From DASZGL01 sp035938875 (GTDB lineage Bacteria > Chloroflexota > Dormibacteria > Aeolococcales > Aeolococcaceae): DNA of 51,588 nucleotides. The notes under the pieces were generated by a model that was given only the letters and a program-made list of their open reading frames with translations, searched no databases and had not been told where the DNA came from. Below are positions 23,347-33,105 of the stretch, piece after piece. Numbering within the stretch: the first letter of the stretch is position 1; every line of letters begins with the position of its first letter. The position numbers were made by a program, and so were the translations under genes. The stretch is from positions 1-51,588 of the forward strand of contig DASZGL010000013.1 in assembly GCA_035938875.1 (NCBI GenBank), given 5' to 3'.

Positions 23347-24174
23347 CTAGGCGGGGGCGCCGCCCGCCCCGCTGGGGCGGCCGCGGAGCTTGCCCGCCAC
23401 CCAGCGAACGGGGTCCCAGTGCTTGTCGGCCACCCGCTCCTTGAGCGGGATGATCGCGTTGTCGGTGATGTGGATGTGTTCGGGGCACACCTCGGTGCAG
23501 CACTTGGTGATGTTGCAGTAACCGAGGCCACCCTCCCGGCGCGTCTGCTCGGTGCGGTCGAGCACGTCCTTGGGGTGCATCTCCAGCGACGCGACGCGGA
23601 CGAAGAACCGCGGCCCGTAGAAGCGGTCGTGGAGGTCGTGGCTGCGCAGGATGTGGCAGACGTCCTGGCAGAGGAAGCACTCGATGCACTTGCGGAACTC
23701 GTAGATCCGGTCGATGTCGGTCTCGTCGATGCGCCAGGGCGTGCCGTCATCCGGCGCCGCGGTGAACGGCGGTATGGAGCGATTGACCGCGTAGTTGCCG
23801 CTGACGTCGGTGACCAGGTCCTTGATCAGCGGGAACGCCTTCATCGGCCGAACCGTGATCGGACCGTCGGGCAGGTCGTCGACGCGGGTCTTGCACATCA
23901 GCGTCGGCTTGCCGTTGACCTCGGCGCTGCACGATCCGCACTTGGCCGCCTTGCAGTTCCAACGGCAGGCGAGGTCGGTGTCGACGTGCTTCTGGATGTA
24001 GTGGATGGCGTCGAGAACGACCATCCCGGTCACCAGGGGGACCCGGTACACCTGGTCACCCCGCTCGGCCCCGGGCTCGCCACGGAAGACGTGAAGCTCG
24101 ATCAGCTCCGCCTGCTCGGCCGCGGAGGTGGGTTGCAGCGACTCGCGCTGGTCGGTGCGCTCCGCAATCGCCAC
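23347..24174 (-). CDS. sdhB: Succinate dehydrogenase/fumarate reductase iron-sulfur subunit
   Basis: 275 aa from GTG 24174. The [2Fe-2S] motif is CRWNCKAAKCGSCSAEV plus the distal LMCKTR. The [4Fe-4S] motif is KCIECFLCQDVCH, and the [3Fe-4S] motif is KCCTEVCPEHIHI. The Asp/Cys spacing is that of type-E/F-like enzymes (CxxCFLC) rather than E. coli SdhB. It carries electrons from the flavoprotein to the membrane subunit. It starts 6 bp after the sdhA stop, in the operon sdhC-sdhA-sdhB. Confidence 0.95.
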   Translation of the reverse strand: MAIAERTDQRESLQPTSAAEQAELIELHVFRGEPGAERGDQVYRVPLVTGMVVLDAIHYIQKHVDTDLACRWNCKAAKCGSCSAEVNGKPTLMCKTRVDDLPDGPITVRPMKAFPLIKDLVTDVSGNYAVNRSIPPFTAAPDDGTPWRIDETDIDRIYEFRKCIECFLCQDVCHILRSHDLHDRFYGPRFFVRVASLEMHPKDVLDRTEQTRREGGLGYCNITKCCTEVCPEHIHITDNAIIPLKERVADKHWDPVRWVAGKLRGRPSGAGGAPA

Positions 24175-24180
24175 GTGTGT

Positions 24181-25983
24181 CTATGCCTCCTTGGCCGCCA
24201 GTTGCAGCGACGTCGTCGGTGCTATGGGGATGACATGCGCGGCGCGCAGCTCCTCCTCGTCGCGGATGTGCCGGGCGAGATGGTGGGGCACGGGCTGTAC
24301 GGGGATCGCCTTGATCCGCATGGTTGCGCCGTCGAGGAAGGCAACGTAGTTGACCTGTCCGTGCTCGGGGCTGGCATCGGGGTGATCGGTACGCCACTGC
24401 GAACCCCGGCTCTCCCTGCGCTCGATCGCCGAGCGCACGATCGCCTCGCTCACGGTCAGCATGTTGAGCACGTCACGGCACGTGTGCCAGCCGGGGTTGA
24501 GGGTGCGCGTGCCCTTGACCCGCAACCGCGCTGCGCGAAGGCGTAGCTCCTGGATCGCGCTCAGCGAGCGGTTGAGCGACTCCTCGGTCCGGGCGATGCC
24601 GGCGTCGTCCTGCATGGCCTCCTGCAGCGACTCGTGGATGAGGTAGGGATTCTCACCCTGCGTGCCGTCGCTGCCGTCGAGGGGAACCAGGATGGCGCGC
24701 TGCTCGGCGTCGATCTGCCGTTCGTCGAGCGTGCTGAACTCCTTCGACCTTGCGTATTCCGCTGCCGCCTCACCGGCGCGCTTGCCGAAGACGAGGATGT
24801 CGCTCAGCGAGTTGCCACCGAGCCGGTTGGCACCGTGCAGGCCGCCGGCGACCTCACCGGCGGCGTAGAGCCCGGGCACGGTCGTGGCCGCGGTCTCGGC
24901 GTCGACCCGCGCGCCGCCCATCACATAGTGGATGGTCGGCCCTACCTCCATCGCCTCCCTGGTGATGTCCACCGACGCCAGCGCGTGAAACTGCTCGTAC
25001 ATCGAGGGCAGTTTCTTCTTGATGTAATCGGCGCCGCGGTGACGGATGTCGAGGTAGGCGCCACCGTGCGGCGTGCCGCGCCCTGCCTGCACCTCTTTGT
25101 AGATGGAGCGGGCGACGACGTCGCGCGATGACAGCTCGAGCTTCTTGGGGTCGTACTCGAGCATGAAGCGTTTGCCCTCGGTGTTGAAGAGCAGGCCGCC
25201 TTCGCCGCGCACTGCTTCGGTGACCAGGATGCCTCGCGCCCCCGGCGGCCACACCATCCCGGTGGGGTGGAACTGGACGAACTCCATGTCGAGCAGCTCC
25301 GCGCCGGCGTCGTAGGCCAGCGCCGCGCCGTCGCCCGTCCCCTCCCAGGAGTTCGACGTGTAGCGGTACATGCGGCCCCAACCGCCGGTGGCGAGCACCG
25401 TCGCCTTGGCTCGGATGGCGACGAACCGACCGTCGTTGCGCCGGTAGCCGACCGCACCGACGACGCGATCCCCGTCCTTGAGCAGCCGCGTCAGCGTGTA
25501 CTCCATGAGCACATCGGCGCCCGCGGTGTGCACCAGCCTGTCCTGGCAGGTGCGGATGAGCTCGAGGCCGGTCCGGTCGCCGACGTGGCAGAGGCGCCAG
25601 AAGGTGTGGGCCCCGAAGGCGCGCTGCATGATCCGGCCGTCGGGAGTGCGGTCGAAGATCCCGCCCCAGCGCTCCAGCTCGTAGACGCGATCGATGGCCT
25701 CGTGGGCGAAGATCTCGACCATCCGCCAGTTGTTGATCATCTGGCCGCCGAGCATGGTGTCGGCGAAGTGCACCTGCCAGCCGTCACGCTCGTCAACGTT
25801 GGCCAGCGCGGCGCCGATCCCGCCCTCGGCCATGACGGTGTGCGCCTTGCCGAGCAGCGACTTGGTGACCACGATGGTGGTGCAGCCTGCCTCGGCCGCG
25901 GCGATCGCGGCACGCATGCCCGCGCCACCGGCGCCGACGACGAGGACGTCGCACTCGTGGCTGATGTAGGGCTCGACGGTCAC
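24181..25983 (-). CDS. sdhA: Succinate dehydrogenase/fumarate reductase flavoprotein subunit
   Basis: 600 aa from GTG 25983; the frame extends upstream into sdhC but is not the start. The FAD-binding Rossmann motif is VVGAGGAGMRAAIAAAEAG. HTVMAEGGIGAAL is the covalent-FAD His region. Active-site segments are EFVQFHPTGM, HYVMGGARVDAET and LYAAGEVAGGLHGANRLGGN, with the Arg/His pairs of the dicarboxylate site in HPT and the later NPYLIHESLQEAM. It oxidises succinate to fumarate and feeds electrons to SdhB. It lies 2 bp after sdhC. Confidence 0.96.
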   Translation of the reverse strand: MTVEPYISHECDVLVVGAGGAGMRAAIAAAEAGCTTIVVTKSLLGKAHTVMAEGGIGAALANVDERDGWQVHFADTMLGGQMINNWRMVEIFAHEAIDRVYELERWGGIFDRTPDGRIMQRAFGAHTFWRLCHVGDRTGLELIRTCQDRLVHTAGADVLMEYTLTRLLKDGDRVVGAVGYRRNDGRFVAIRAKATVLATGGWGRMYRYTSNSWEGTGDGAALAYDAGAELLDMEFVQFHPTGMVWPPGARGILVTEAVRGEGGLLFNTEGKRFMLEYDPKKLELSSRDVVARSIYKEVQAGRGTPHGGAYLDIRHRGADYIKKKLPSMYEQFHALASVDITREAMEVGPTIHYVMGGARVDAETAATTVPGLYAAGEVAGGLHGANRLGGNSLSDILVFGKRAGEAAAEYARSKEFSTLDERQIDAEQRAILVPLDGSDGTQGENPYLIHESLQEAMQDDAGIARTEESLNRSLSAIQELRLRAARLRVKGTRTLNPGWHTCRDVLNMLTVSEAIVRSAIERRESRGSQWRTDHPDASPEHGQVNYVAFLDGATMRIKAIPVQPVPHHLARHIRDEEELRAAHVIPIAPTTSLQLAAKEA

Positions 25984-25985
25984 GC

Positions 25986-26789
25986 TCAGAAGATGTGATG
26001 CGGGTCGGTGAACCAGCCCGCCCCGAGGATGCGAATGTACACATCGACGCTCCAGACGCTGAACATGCTCACCCACGCCCACATCGGATGGCGGACGTTG
26101 AGCCGCGTGACCGCCTGCCAGATGCGATGCCGCGGCTTGCCGAACCGCACGCAGGAGTAGCAGTCCATCCCGCCGCCGACGAAGTGCCGCAGCGAGTGAC
26201 AGGAGAACGTGTACGCAGCGATGAGGATGACGTTGACCACCATGATCGCCGTGCCCAGCCCGAGGTAGAGGTGACCGCCGAGGCTGAAGGCGTTGACCGC
26301 GTCGTAGCCGAGGATGAACACGTAGGCGACGGCGAGGTACATGGTGAACCGGTGCAGGTTGTTGAGCACCAGCGGGAAACGCGTCTCACCGTGATAGGCG
26401 CGATGACGCGGCTCGGCCACGGAGCACGCCGGTGGATCGAGCAGGAACGAGCGGTGATACGCCTTGCGGTAGTAGTAACAGGTGCCGCGGAATCCGATGG
26501 GCACGAGCAGGCAGAGCAGCGCAGGAAAAACCGGAACGTGCCCGGCCAGCCATGTCGGCGAGTAGAACGGCGACAGGTAGGGTGGATTTCCGGCGATCGA
26601 AGCGTCGCCGTGACCGACGGTCGCCGTCCATGCCGAGTAGACGATGAAGCTGCCAAGGACGACGACAACGGTGACCGGGAGGAGCCACCACGGCTTGTCG
26701 CGCTGCAGCCGGGCGATGGTGCCGAGACCGGCCGCGTGATCTGCCGATCCTCGCGGCGCAGCGGCGAACTCGGTGCTGCTCACCGTCAT
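25986..26789 (-). CDS. sdhC: Succinate dehydrogenase membrane anchor, single-polypeptide cytochrome-b type
   Basis: 267 aa with about five membrane helices (~35-55, 85-105, 143-163, 173-198, 235-257). His residues in NNLHRFTMYLA and FSCHSLRHFVGGG are plausible haem ligands. Cys-rich MDCYSCVRFGK is unusual. A single anchor of this size replaces SdhC+SdhD. Such anchors occur in actinobacterial and related terrestrial lineages. The gene is first in the sdh operon and diverges from gltB. Confidence 0.8.
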   Translation of the reverse strand: MTVSSTEFAAAPRGSADHAAGLGTIARLQRDKPWWLLPVTVVVVLGSFIVYSAWTATVGHGDASIAGNPPYLSPFYSPTWLAGHVPVFPALLCLLVPIGFRGTCYYYRKAYHRSFLLDPPACSVAEPRHRAYHGETRFPLVLNNLHRFTMYLAVAYVFILGYDAVNAFSLGGHLYLGLGTAIMVVNVILIAAYTFSCHSLRHFVGGGMDCYSCVRFGKPRHRIWQAVTRLNVRHPMWAWVSMFSVWSVDVYIRILGAGWFTDPHHIF

Positions 26790-27131
26790 CGCCCCGCATC
26801 GTAGCGAAAGGCCTCGCCGAACCGGCTTCGCCCCTGAGCTCGGCAGGTCGCGGCCGATCGGGGCGCAGCCGAGCCACGTACCATATATTGTGCTGTACAG
26901 GAGAACCTACCCCAAGATGTGGCCTCATCACGTACCCTATGACATATGCCACAAGAAGGCATGGCGCACCGCGTCTCGATCCTGTAGAGTTGGCGATTCC
27001 GACGGCAGGGCGTCACCCTTGACCCACCGTCCGCGACAGCTGCCACGTGGCCACCACCCCCGGCCCGGCCGCGGTCGCTCCCCACGCCACGCTTGCACGC
27101 ACCCATACCCACCCGCAACAGGGACCATGTG
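26790..27131. other. 342-bp divergent regulatory region between sdh and glt operons
   Basis: No credible gene. It holds an AT-rich island (about 26875-26965) in an otherwise GC-rich segment, with a repeated 12-mer and short palindromic parts. Promoters for both operons are expected here. No single -35/-10 pair was convincing. Confidence 0.6.
26875..26940. repeat. Direct repeat CACGTACC(A/C)TAT in the sdh/glt intergenic region
   Basis: CACGTACCATAT begins at 26875 and CACGTACCCTAT begins at 26929, 11 of 12 identical, in the same orientation. Starts are 54 bp apart, about five helical turns. Candidate binding sites for a shared regulator of sdh and glt. Confidence 0.5.
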
Positions 27132-30100
27132 ATGCCGCTGCCGGTTCCCCAGGGCCTCTACGACCCACGCTACGAACACGACTCCTGTGGCGTGGCATTC
27201 GTCGCCAGCATCGCCGGCGAGCGCTCGCACGCCATCGTGGCTCGGGGAATCGAGGCGCTGGTCAATCTCGGCCACCGCGGCGCCTGCGGCTGCGACCCCG
27301 AGACCGGCGACGGCGCCGGCATTCTCCTCCAGGTCCCCGACGCATTCCTCCGCCGCGTCGCCGGCGTCGACCTCCCCGCACCGGGGGCGTACGGCGTCGG
27401 CATGGCGTTCCTGCCAACCGATCCCGACCAGCGTGCTCATTGCGAGGACATCGTCAGGCGCTGCTGCGAGGACGAAGGGCTGCGCCTGCTCGGCTGGCGA
27501 GACGTGCCTCACCAGCCGGCGGAGATCGGCCGGGTAGCCCGCGAGGGGATGCCGGCGATCCGCCAGCTCTTCGTCGCCGCGGTCGGGCTCGACGGCGACA
27601 CCCTGGAGCGCCGCCTCTACTGTCTGCGCCGGGTCATCGAACGGCGCATCGCCGAGGTGGGCATGAGCCAGGGCCACCTCTTCTACCTGTGCAGCCTTAG
27701 CTCACGGACCATCGTCTACAAGGGCATGCTCATGGCGCAACAGATCGCGCCGTTCTATCCCGAGCTGAGCGACGCCGACGTGGCCTCGTCGCTCGCCCTG
27801 GTGCATTCCCGCTTCTCCACCAATGTCCTGCCCCGCTGGAACATCGCCCAGCCGTTCCGCTACATCTGCCACAACGGCGAGATCAACACGCTGCGGGGCA
27901 ACGTCAACTGGATGCGCGCCCGGCAGTCGAAGTTCAAGAGCCCGCTGTACGGCGACGACATCGCCAAGCTGCGGCCGGTGATCGACGAAACCGGTTCTGA
28001 CTCAGCGCAGTTCGACAACGCCCTGGAGATGCTGGCGCTCACCGGCCGGCCGGTGCACCACGCGATCATGATGATGATCCCCGAGGCCTGGCACGAGAAC
28101 CAGCTCATGGACGACGACCGCCGCGCCTTCTACGAGGTCCACGCCTCGCTGCTCGAGCCCTGGGACGGCCCGGCGGCCATCGCCTTCACCGACGGCCGGG
28201 TCATTGGCGCCACCCTTGACCGCAACGGTCTGCGTCCGGCGCGGTACATGGTGACCGACGACGGCCTGGTGGTGATGGCTTCCGAGACCGGCGTCCTCGA
28301 CATCCCTGCCGAACGCATCGTGCGCAAGTGGCGCCTGGAGCCGGGAAAGCTGCTGCTCGTCGACACCGAGGCGGGTCGCATCCTCGACGACGCCGAGGTC
28401 AAAGCGACGTTGTCGACGCTCCACCCCTACAAGGAGTGGATACGTCAGGGCACCGTGTACCTGCACGAGCTGCAGGCGAAGAACGGTGTCTCCGACCACG
28501 ACCCGGCGGCGCTGCTCATCCGCCAGCAGACGTTTGGCTACACGCAGGAGGACCTTAAATTCCTTCTGGGACCGATGATCGCCACCGGCGAGGAGCCGGT
28601 CGGGTCGATGGGCAACGACACCCCACCGGCGGTCCTCAGCGATCGTCCCCAGCCGCTGTTCAACTACTTCAAGCAGCTCTTCGCCCAGGTCACCAATCCA
28701 CCCATCGATCCGATCCGCGAGTCGATGGTGATGTCGCTGGTGTGCAGCCTCGGCGCCGGCGGCAACCTGCTGGAGCAGGGACCAGCCCAGGCGCGGCGCC
28801 TGGAGATGCCCCACCCGATCCTCACCAACGGCGACCTGGCCAAGATCCGCCACGTCACCCAGCGCGAATTCCCCACGGCGACGATCAACGCCGTCTTTCA
28901 CCGCGCCGACGGGGTGCGCGGCCTACGCAGCGGGCTCGATCGCATCTGCCGGCTGGCGTCGCAGAAGATCGAGGATGGCTACACCGTCATCGTCCTCAGC
29001 GACCGCACCGCCGACGCGTCGCACGTGCCGATTCCCAGCCTGCTGGCCACCGCGGCGGTGCACCACCACCTCATCCGCGAACAGACGCGTACCGGCGTGG
29101 GTCTGGTCATCGAGAGCGGCGAACCTCGAGAGGTCATGCACTTCGCCCTGCTCATCGGCTACGGCGCCGAGGCGGTGAATCCATACCTCGCCTTCGAGAC
29201 CATCAGCGACCTGCAGCGTCGCGGGCTGCTTGGTGAGGGCATGACCGCCGACAAGGCGCAGGGCATCTTCGTCAAGGCGATCAACAAAGGACTGCTGAAA
29301 ACCATCTCCAAGATGGGCATCAGCACCATCCTGTCGTACTGCGGTGCCCAGATATTCGAGGCCATCGGCATCGGCCGTGAGGTCATCGACAGGTACTTCA
29401 CCGGTACGGCGTCTCGCATCGGCGGCGTCGGCCTCGAGGTGATCGCCGGCGAGGCGATCGCGCGTCACAGCGATGCCTATCCTGAGGTGCGCGTGGCACC
29501 TGCCGCGCTCGACGAAGGTGGCCAGTACCAGTGGCGGCGCAAGGGTGAGTTCCACCAATGGAACCCCGAGACCATCGGCAAGCTGCAGCACGCGGTCAAG
29601 ACCAACGACGAGACCTGGTACCGCGACTACGCCGCCATGGTCGACGACCAGAGCCGGCAGCTGAAGACTCTGCGCGGACTGCTGCAGCTCCGCGAGACGC
29701 CGGCGCCGATCCCCATCGACCAGGTCGAGCCCGCGAGCGCGATCGTCCGCCGTTTCGCCACCGGCGCCATGTCGCTGGGGTCGATCAGCACCGAGGCGCA
29801 CGAGAACCTGGCGATCGCCATGAACCGCATCGGCGGCAAGTCGAACACCGGCGAGGGCGGCGAAGACCCGCGTCGCTACAAGAAAGACGCCAACGGGGAC
29901 TGGCGACGCAGCGCCATCAAGCAGGTGGCATCGGCGCGCTTCGGCGTCAACGCCCACTACCTGGTCAACGCTGCCGAGCTGCAGATCAAGATCGCCCAGG
30001 GCGCCAAGCCCGGCGAGGGCGGTCAGCTCCCCGGGCACAAGGTCGACGAATACATCGCCTCGCTGCGCTACTCGACTCCCGGAGTCGGCCTCATCTCTCC

Positions 30101-31646
30101 CCCACCGCACCACGACATCTACTCCATCGAGGACCTCGCCCAGCTCATCCACGATCTCAAGAACGTCAACCCACAGGCGCGCATCAGCGTCAAGCTCGTC
30201 GCCGAGGTTGGCGTCGGCACCATCGCCGCGGGGGTGAGCAAGGCGCACGCCGATCACATCGTCATCGCCGGCTATGAGGGGGGCACCGGTGCTTCACCGC
30301 TGTCCTCGATCAAGCACGCCGGTGTTCCCTGGGAGATCGGGCTTGCCGAGACGCAGCAGGTCTTGGTGCTCAACGACCTGCGCAGCCGCGTCGTGCTCCA
30401 GGCCGACGGACAGATGAAGACCGGGCGCGACGTCGTCGTGGGTGCGCTTCTCGGTGCCGAGGAATTCGGCTTCGCCACCTCGGCATTGATCGCCAGCGGC
30501 TGCATCATGATGCGCGTCTGCCACCTCAACACCTGTCCGGTGGGCATCGCCACTCAGGACCCGGTGTTGCGCCGCAAGTTCGCCGGCAAGCCTGAGCACG
30601 TGGTCAACTTCATGTTCTTCCTCGCCGAGGACGTGCGCCGGCACATGGCGCGCCTGGGCTTCCGCCGCTTCAGCGACATGATCGGCCGCAGCGACATGCT
30701 CGACACCCGCGAGGCCGTCGAGCACTGGAAGGCGCAGGGCCTCGACTTTTCCATGATCCTGCACCGGCCCGACGTGTCGCCGACGATCGACGTGCACAAG
30801 ACCATCGAGCAGGACCACGGACTCGACAAGGCGCTCGACCACGAGATCATCGCCCTGGCACAGCCAGCACTCGAGGAACGCCAGGCGGTGCAGATCGAGC
30901 TGCCCATCCGCAACGGCAACCGCACCGTCGGCGGCATGCTCAGTGGCGAGATCGCCCGCCGCTACGGCGCCGAAGGGCTGCCGCCCGACACCATACGCGT
31001 CGACCTCGAAGGATCCGCCGGGCAGTCATTCGGGGCCTGGCTGGCCCGCGGCGTCACTCTGACGCTGCGCGGCGATGCCAACGACTACGCGGGCAAGGGC
31101 CTGAGCGGCGGCCGCATCGTCATCATGCCGCCGCCGCAGTCGGTGATCGTTGCCGAGGACAACATCATCGTCGGCAACGTCGTCCTCTACGGGGCGACGG
31201 CGGGCGAGGCGTTCTTCCGGGGCATCGCCGGTGAGCGATTCTGCGTGCGCAACAGCGGCGCGACCGCCGTCGTCGAGGGCGTCGGCGACCACGGCTGCGA
31301 GTACATGACCGGCGGCGTCGTGGTGATCATCGGTCGCACCGGTCGCAACTTCGCCGCGGGGATGAGCGGTGGGATCGCCTTCGTGCTCGACGAGGAGGAC
31401 CGGTTCGCCGAGCGCTGCAACCTGGGCATGATCGAGCTGGAGACGGTGGGCAGCGACGAGGACGTCGAGCTGCTTCGCTCATTGCTGCAGCGCCACGCCG
31501 ACTACACCGGAAGCAGCGTGGCCAAGCGCCTGCTCAAGGGCTGGCCGGTCGCCGTGCGCCATTTCGTCAAGGTCATGCCCGTCGACTACAAGCGCGTCCT
31601 CCTGCAGCGACGCGACGCGCCACCCAAGCTGGCCATCGTCGGGTGA
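27132..31646 (+). CDS. gltB: Glutamate synthase large subunit
   Basis: 1504 aa from ATG 27132, preceded by AGGGA; the ATG at 27093 is further from the consensus. The N-terminal Ntn glutaminase is preceded by an 18-residue propeptide (ending YEHDS) before Cys19 of CGVAF. The central domain follows. The FMN-binding synthase domain has GEGGEDPRRYKKD, KPGEGGQLPGHKV, SPPPHHDIYSIEDLAQLIHDL (seen in part) and the [3Fe-4S] segment RVCHLNTCPVGIA. The C-terminal beta-helix contains GNVVLYGATAGEAFFRG and MTGGVVVIIG. It makes two glutamates from glutamine and 2-oxoglutarate. It is 7 bp upstream of gltD. Confidence 0.97.
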   Translation: MPLPVPQGLYDPRYEHDSCGVAFVASIAGERSHAIVARGIEALVNLGHRGACGCDPETGDGAGILLQVPDAFLRRVAGVDLPAPGAYGVGMAFLPTDPDQRAHCEDIVRRCCEDEGLRLLGWRDVPHQPAEIGRVAREGMPAIRQLFVAAVGLDGDTLERRLYCLRRVIERRIAEVGMSQGHLFYLCSLSSRTIVYKGMLMAQQIAPFYPELSDADVASSLALVHSRFSTNVLPRWNIAQPFRYICHNGEINTLRGNVNWMRARQSKFKSPLYGDDIAKLRPVIDETGSDSAQFDNALEMLALTGRPVHHAIMMMIPEAWHENQLMDDDRRAFYEVHASLLEPWDGPAAIAFTDGRVIGATLDRNGLRPARYMVTDDGLVVMASETGVLDIPAERIVRKWRLEPGKLLLVDTEAGRILDDAEVKATLSTLHPYKEWIRQGTVYLHELQAKNGVSDHDPAALLIRQQTFGYTQEDLKFLLGPMIATGEEPVGSMGNDTPPAVLSDRPQPLFNYFKQLFAQVTNPPIDPIRESMVMSLVCSLGAGGNLLEQGPAQARRLEMPHPILTNGDLAKIRHVTQREFPTATINAVFHRADGVRGLRSGLDRICRLASQKIEDGYTVIVLSDRTADASHVPIPSLLATAAVHHHLIREQTRTGVGLVIESGEPREVMHFALLIGYGAEAVNPYLAFETISDLQRRGLLGEGMTADKAQGIFVKAINKGLLKTISKMGISTILSYCGAQIFEAIGIGREVIDRYFTGTASRIGGVGLEVIAGEAIARHSDAYPEVRVAPAALDEGGQYQWRRKGEFHQWNPETIGKLQHAVKTNDETWYRDYAAMVDDQSRQLKTLRGLLQLRETPAPIPIDQVEPASAIVRRFATGAMSLGSISTEAHENLAIAMNRIGGKSNTGEGGEDPRRYKKDANGDWRRSAIKQVASARFGVNAHYLVNAAELQIKIAQGAKPGEGGQLPGHKVDEYIASLRYSTPGVGLISPPPHHDIYSIEDLAQLIHDLKNVNPQARISVKLVAEVGVGTIAAGVSKAHADHIVIAGYEGGTGASPLSSIKHAGVPWEIGLAETQQVLVLNDLRSRVVLQADGQMKTGRDVVVGALLGAEEFGFATSALIASGCIMMRVCHLNTCPVGIATQDPVLRRKFAGKPEHVVNFMFFLAEDVRRHMARLGFRRFSDMIGRSDMLDTREAVEHWKAQGLDFSMILHRPDVSPTIDVHKTIEQDHGLDKALDHEIIALAQPALEERQAVQIELPIRNGNRTVGGMLSGEIARRYGAEGLPPDTIRVDLEGSAGQSFGAWLARGVTLTLRGDANDYAGKGLSGGRIVIMPPPQSVIVAEDNIIVGNVVLYGATAGEAFFRGIAGERFCVRNSGATAVVEGVGDHGCEYMTGGVVVIIGRTGRNFAAGMSGGIAFVLDEEDRFAERCNLGMIELETVGSDEDVELLRSLLQRHADYTGSSVAKRLLKGWPVAVRHFVKVMPVDYKRVLLQRRDAPPKLAIVG

Positions 31647-31653
31647 CGCGCTG

Positions 31654-33087
31654 ATGGGCAAGCTCGGCGGCTTCATCGAGATCGGGCGCACGCTGCCGCA
31701 GCGACGCCCGGTCGATGAGCGGCTCCACGATTACCGTGAGGTGTACCTCCCGTGGCCGCTCGAGGCGGCGCGCGAGCAGGGCGCGCGGTGCATGGACTGT
31801 GGCATCCCCTTCTGTCACAGCGGATGTCCACTGGGCAACCTCATCCCCGAATGGAACGACCTCGTCTACCGCGACGACTGGCAGTCGGCGATCGCGCGCC
31901 TCCACGCGACCAACAACTTCCCCGAGTTCACCGGTCGGCTCTGCCCGGCTCCCTGCGAACCGGCGTGCGTGCTCAGCATCAACGACGACCCGGTGACCAT
32001 CAAGGCGATCGAGCAGCGCATCGTCGACCGGGCCTTCGAGGAGGGTTGGGTGCACGCCGACCCTCCGGCGCACCGCACCGGCAAGCGCATCGCCGTCATC
32101 GGGTCGGGGCCCGCGGGCCTGGCGGCTGCGCAGCAGCTCAACTGCGCCGGGCACTGGGTCACCGTGTATGAGAAGTCGGATCGCATCGGCGGACTGCTGC
32201 GCTACGGCATCCCTGATTTCAAGCTGGAGAAGACGATCCTCGACCGGCGCCTCGAGCTGATGAGCGCTGAAGGAGTCTCCTTCGAACCCAACTACAACAT
32301 CGGCATCGACATCTCCGCCGATGAGCTGCGCGAGCGCTTCGAAGCGGTGGTCATCTGCATCGGCTCGGGTCAACCCCGGGATCTCAACGTCCCGGGACGC
32401 GAGCTGCGCGGCGTCCACTTCGCCATGGAGTACCTGCCGCAGCAGAACCGCCGTGCCGCTGGAGACCTCGTCCCGGCACAGACCGCGATCAGCGCACGCG
32501 GCAAGCGGGTTGTCATCCTCGGTGGCGGCGACACCGGCGCCGACTGCCTCGGCAACGTCCACCGCGAACGATGCGCCTCGGTGCACCAGTTCGAGCTGCT
32601 GCCCAGACCGCCCGACACCCGCCCCGAGGCGAATCCGTGGCCCACCTGGCCGGTGATCATGCGCACCTCGTCTGCACACGAGGAGGGCGGGATCCGCGAC
32701 TACAGCATCGAGACCACGTCATTCACCGGCAGCGCCGGCAAGCTGCAACAGCTCCACGCGGTGCGCGTCGAGCAGCGCATCGTCGACGGCCGGCCGCAGT
32801 TCGTCCACGTGGCGGGAACGGAATTCAGCATGGACGTCGAGGTCGTCCTGCTGGCGATGGGCTTCGTCCATCCCGTTCATGACGGGTTCGTCGAGCAGCT
32901 CGGCGTCGCGCTCGATCCCCGGGGAAACATCGCCGTCGACGCCGACTTCCAGACCACAGTCCCCGGCGTCTTCGCCGCCGGTGACGCCCATCGCGGGCAG
33001 TCGCTGATCGTCTGGGCCATCGCCGAGGGACGCCAGGCCGCTCGGGGCTGCGACCGGGTGCTCATGGGCTCGACCCGCCTGGACTGA
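31654..33087 (+). CDS. gltD: Glutamate synthase small subunit (NAD(P)H)
   Basis: 477 aa. The N-terminal Fe-S domain has RCMDCGIPFCHSGCPLGN and LCPAPCEPACVL, all Cys present. The first dinucleotide fold is IAVIGSGPAGLAAAQQL (FAD) and the second is VVILGGGDTGADCLG (NAD(P)H). The C-terminal FAAGDAHRGQSLIVWAIAEG completes the FAD site. It passes electrons from NAD(P)H to GltB. Compared with the fusion protein at 7461-9713, it lacks CBS and ferredoxin parts and has standard length. Confidence 0.97.
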   Translation: MGKLGGFIEIGRTLPQRRPVDERLHDYREVYLPWPLEAAREQGARCMDCGIPFCHSGCPLGNLIPEWNDLVYRDDWQSAIARLHATNNFPEFTGRLCPAPCEPACVLSINDDPVTIKAIEQRIVDRAFEEGWVHADPPAHRTGKRIAVIGSGPAGLAAAQQLNCAGHWVTVYEKSDRIGGLLRYGIPDFKLEKTILDRRLELMSAEGVSFEPNYNIGIDISADELRERFEAVVICIGSGQPRDLNVPGRELRGVHFAMEYLPQQNRRAAGDLVPAQTAISARGKRVVILGGGDTGADCLGNVHRERCASVHQFELLPRPPDTRPEANPWPTWPVIMRTSSAHEEGGIRDYSIETTSFTGSAGKLQQLHAVRVEQRIVDGRPQFVHVAGTEFSMDVEVVLLAMGFVHPVHDGFVEQLGVALDPRGNIAVDADFQTTVPGVFAAGDAHRGQSLIVWAIAEGRQAARGCDRVLMGSTRLD

Positions 33088-33105
33088 TGCACGGCTATTG
33101 TCGCC

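Noticed and set aside
26790..27131. Gene of ~110 aa in the sdh/glt gap on either strand
   Set aside because: The frames are Arg/Cys-rich with no conserved pattern and lie on the AT-rich promoter region.
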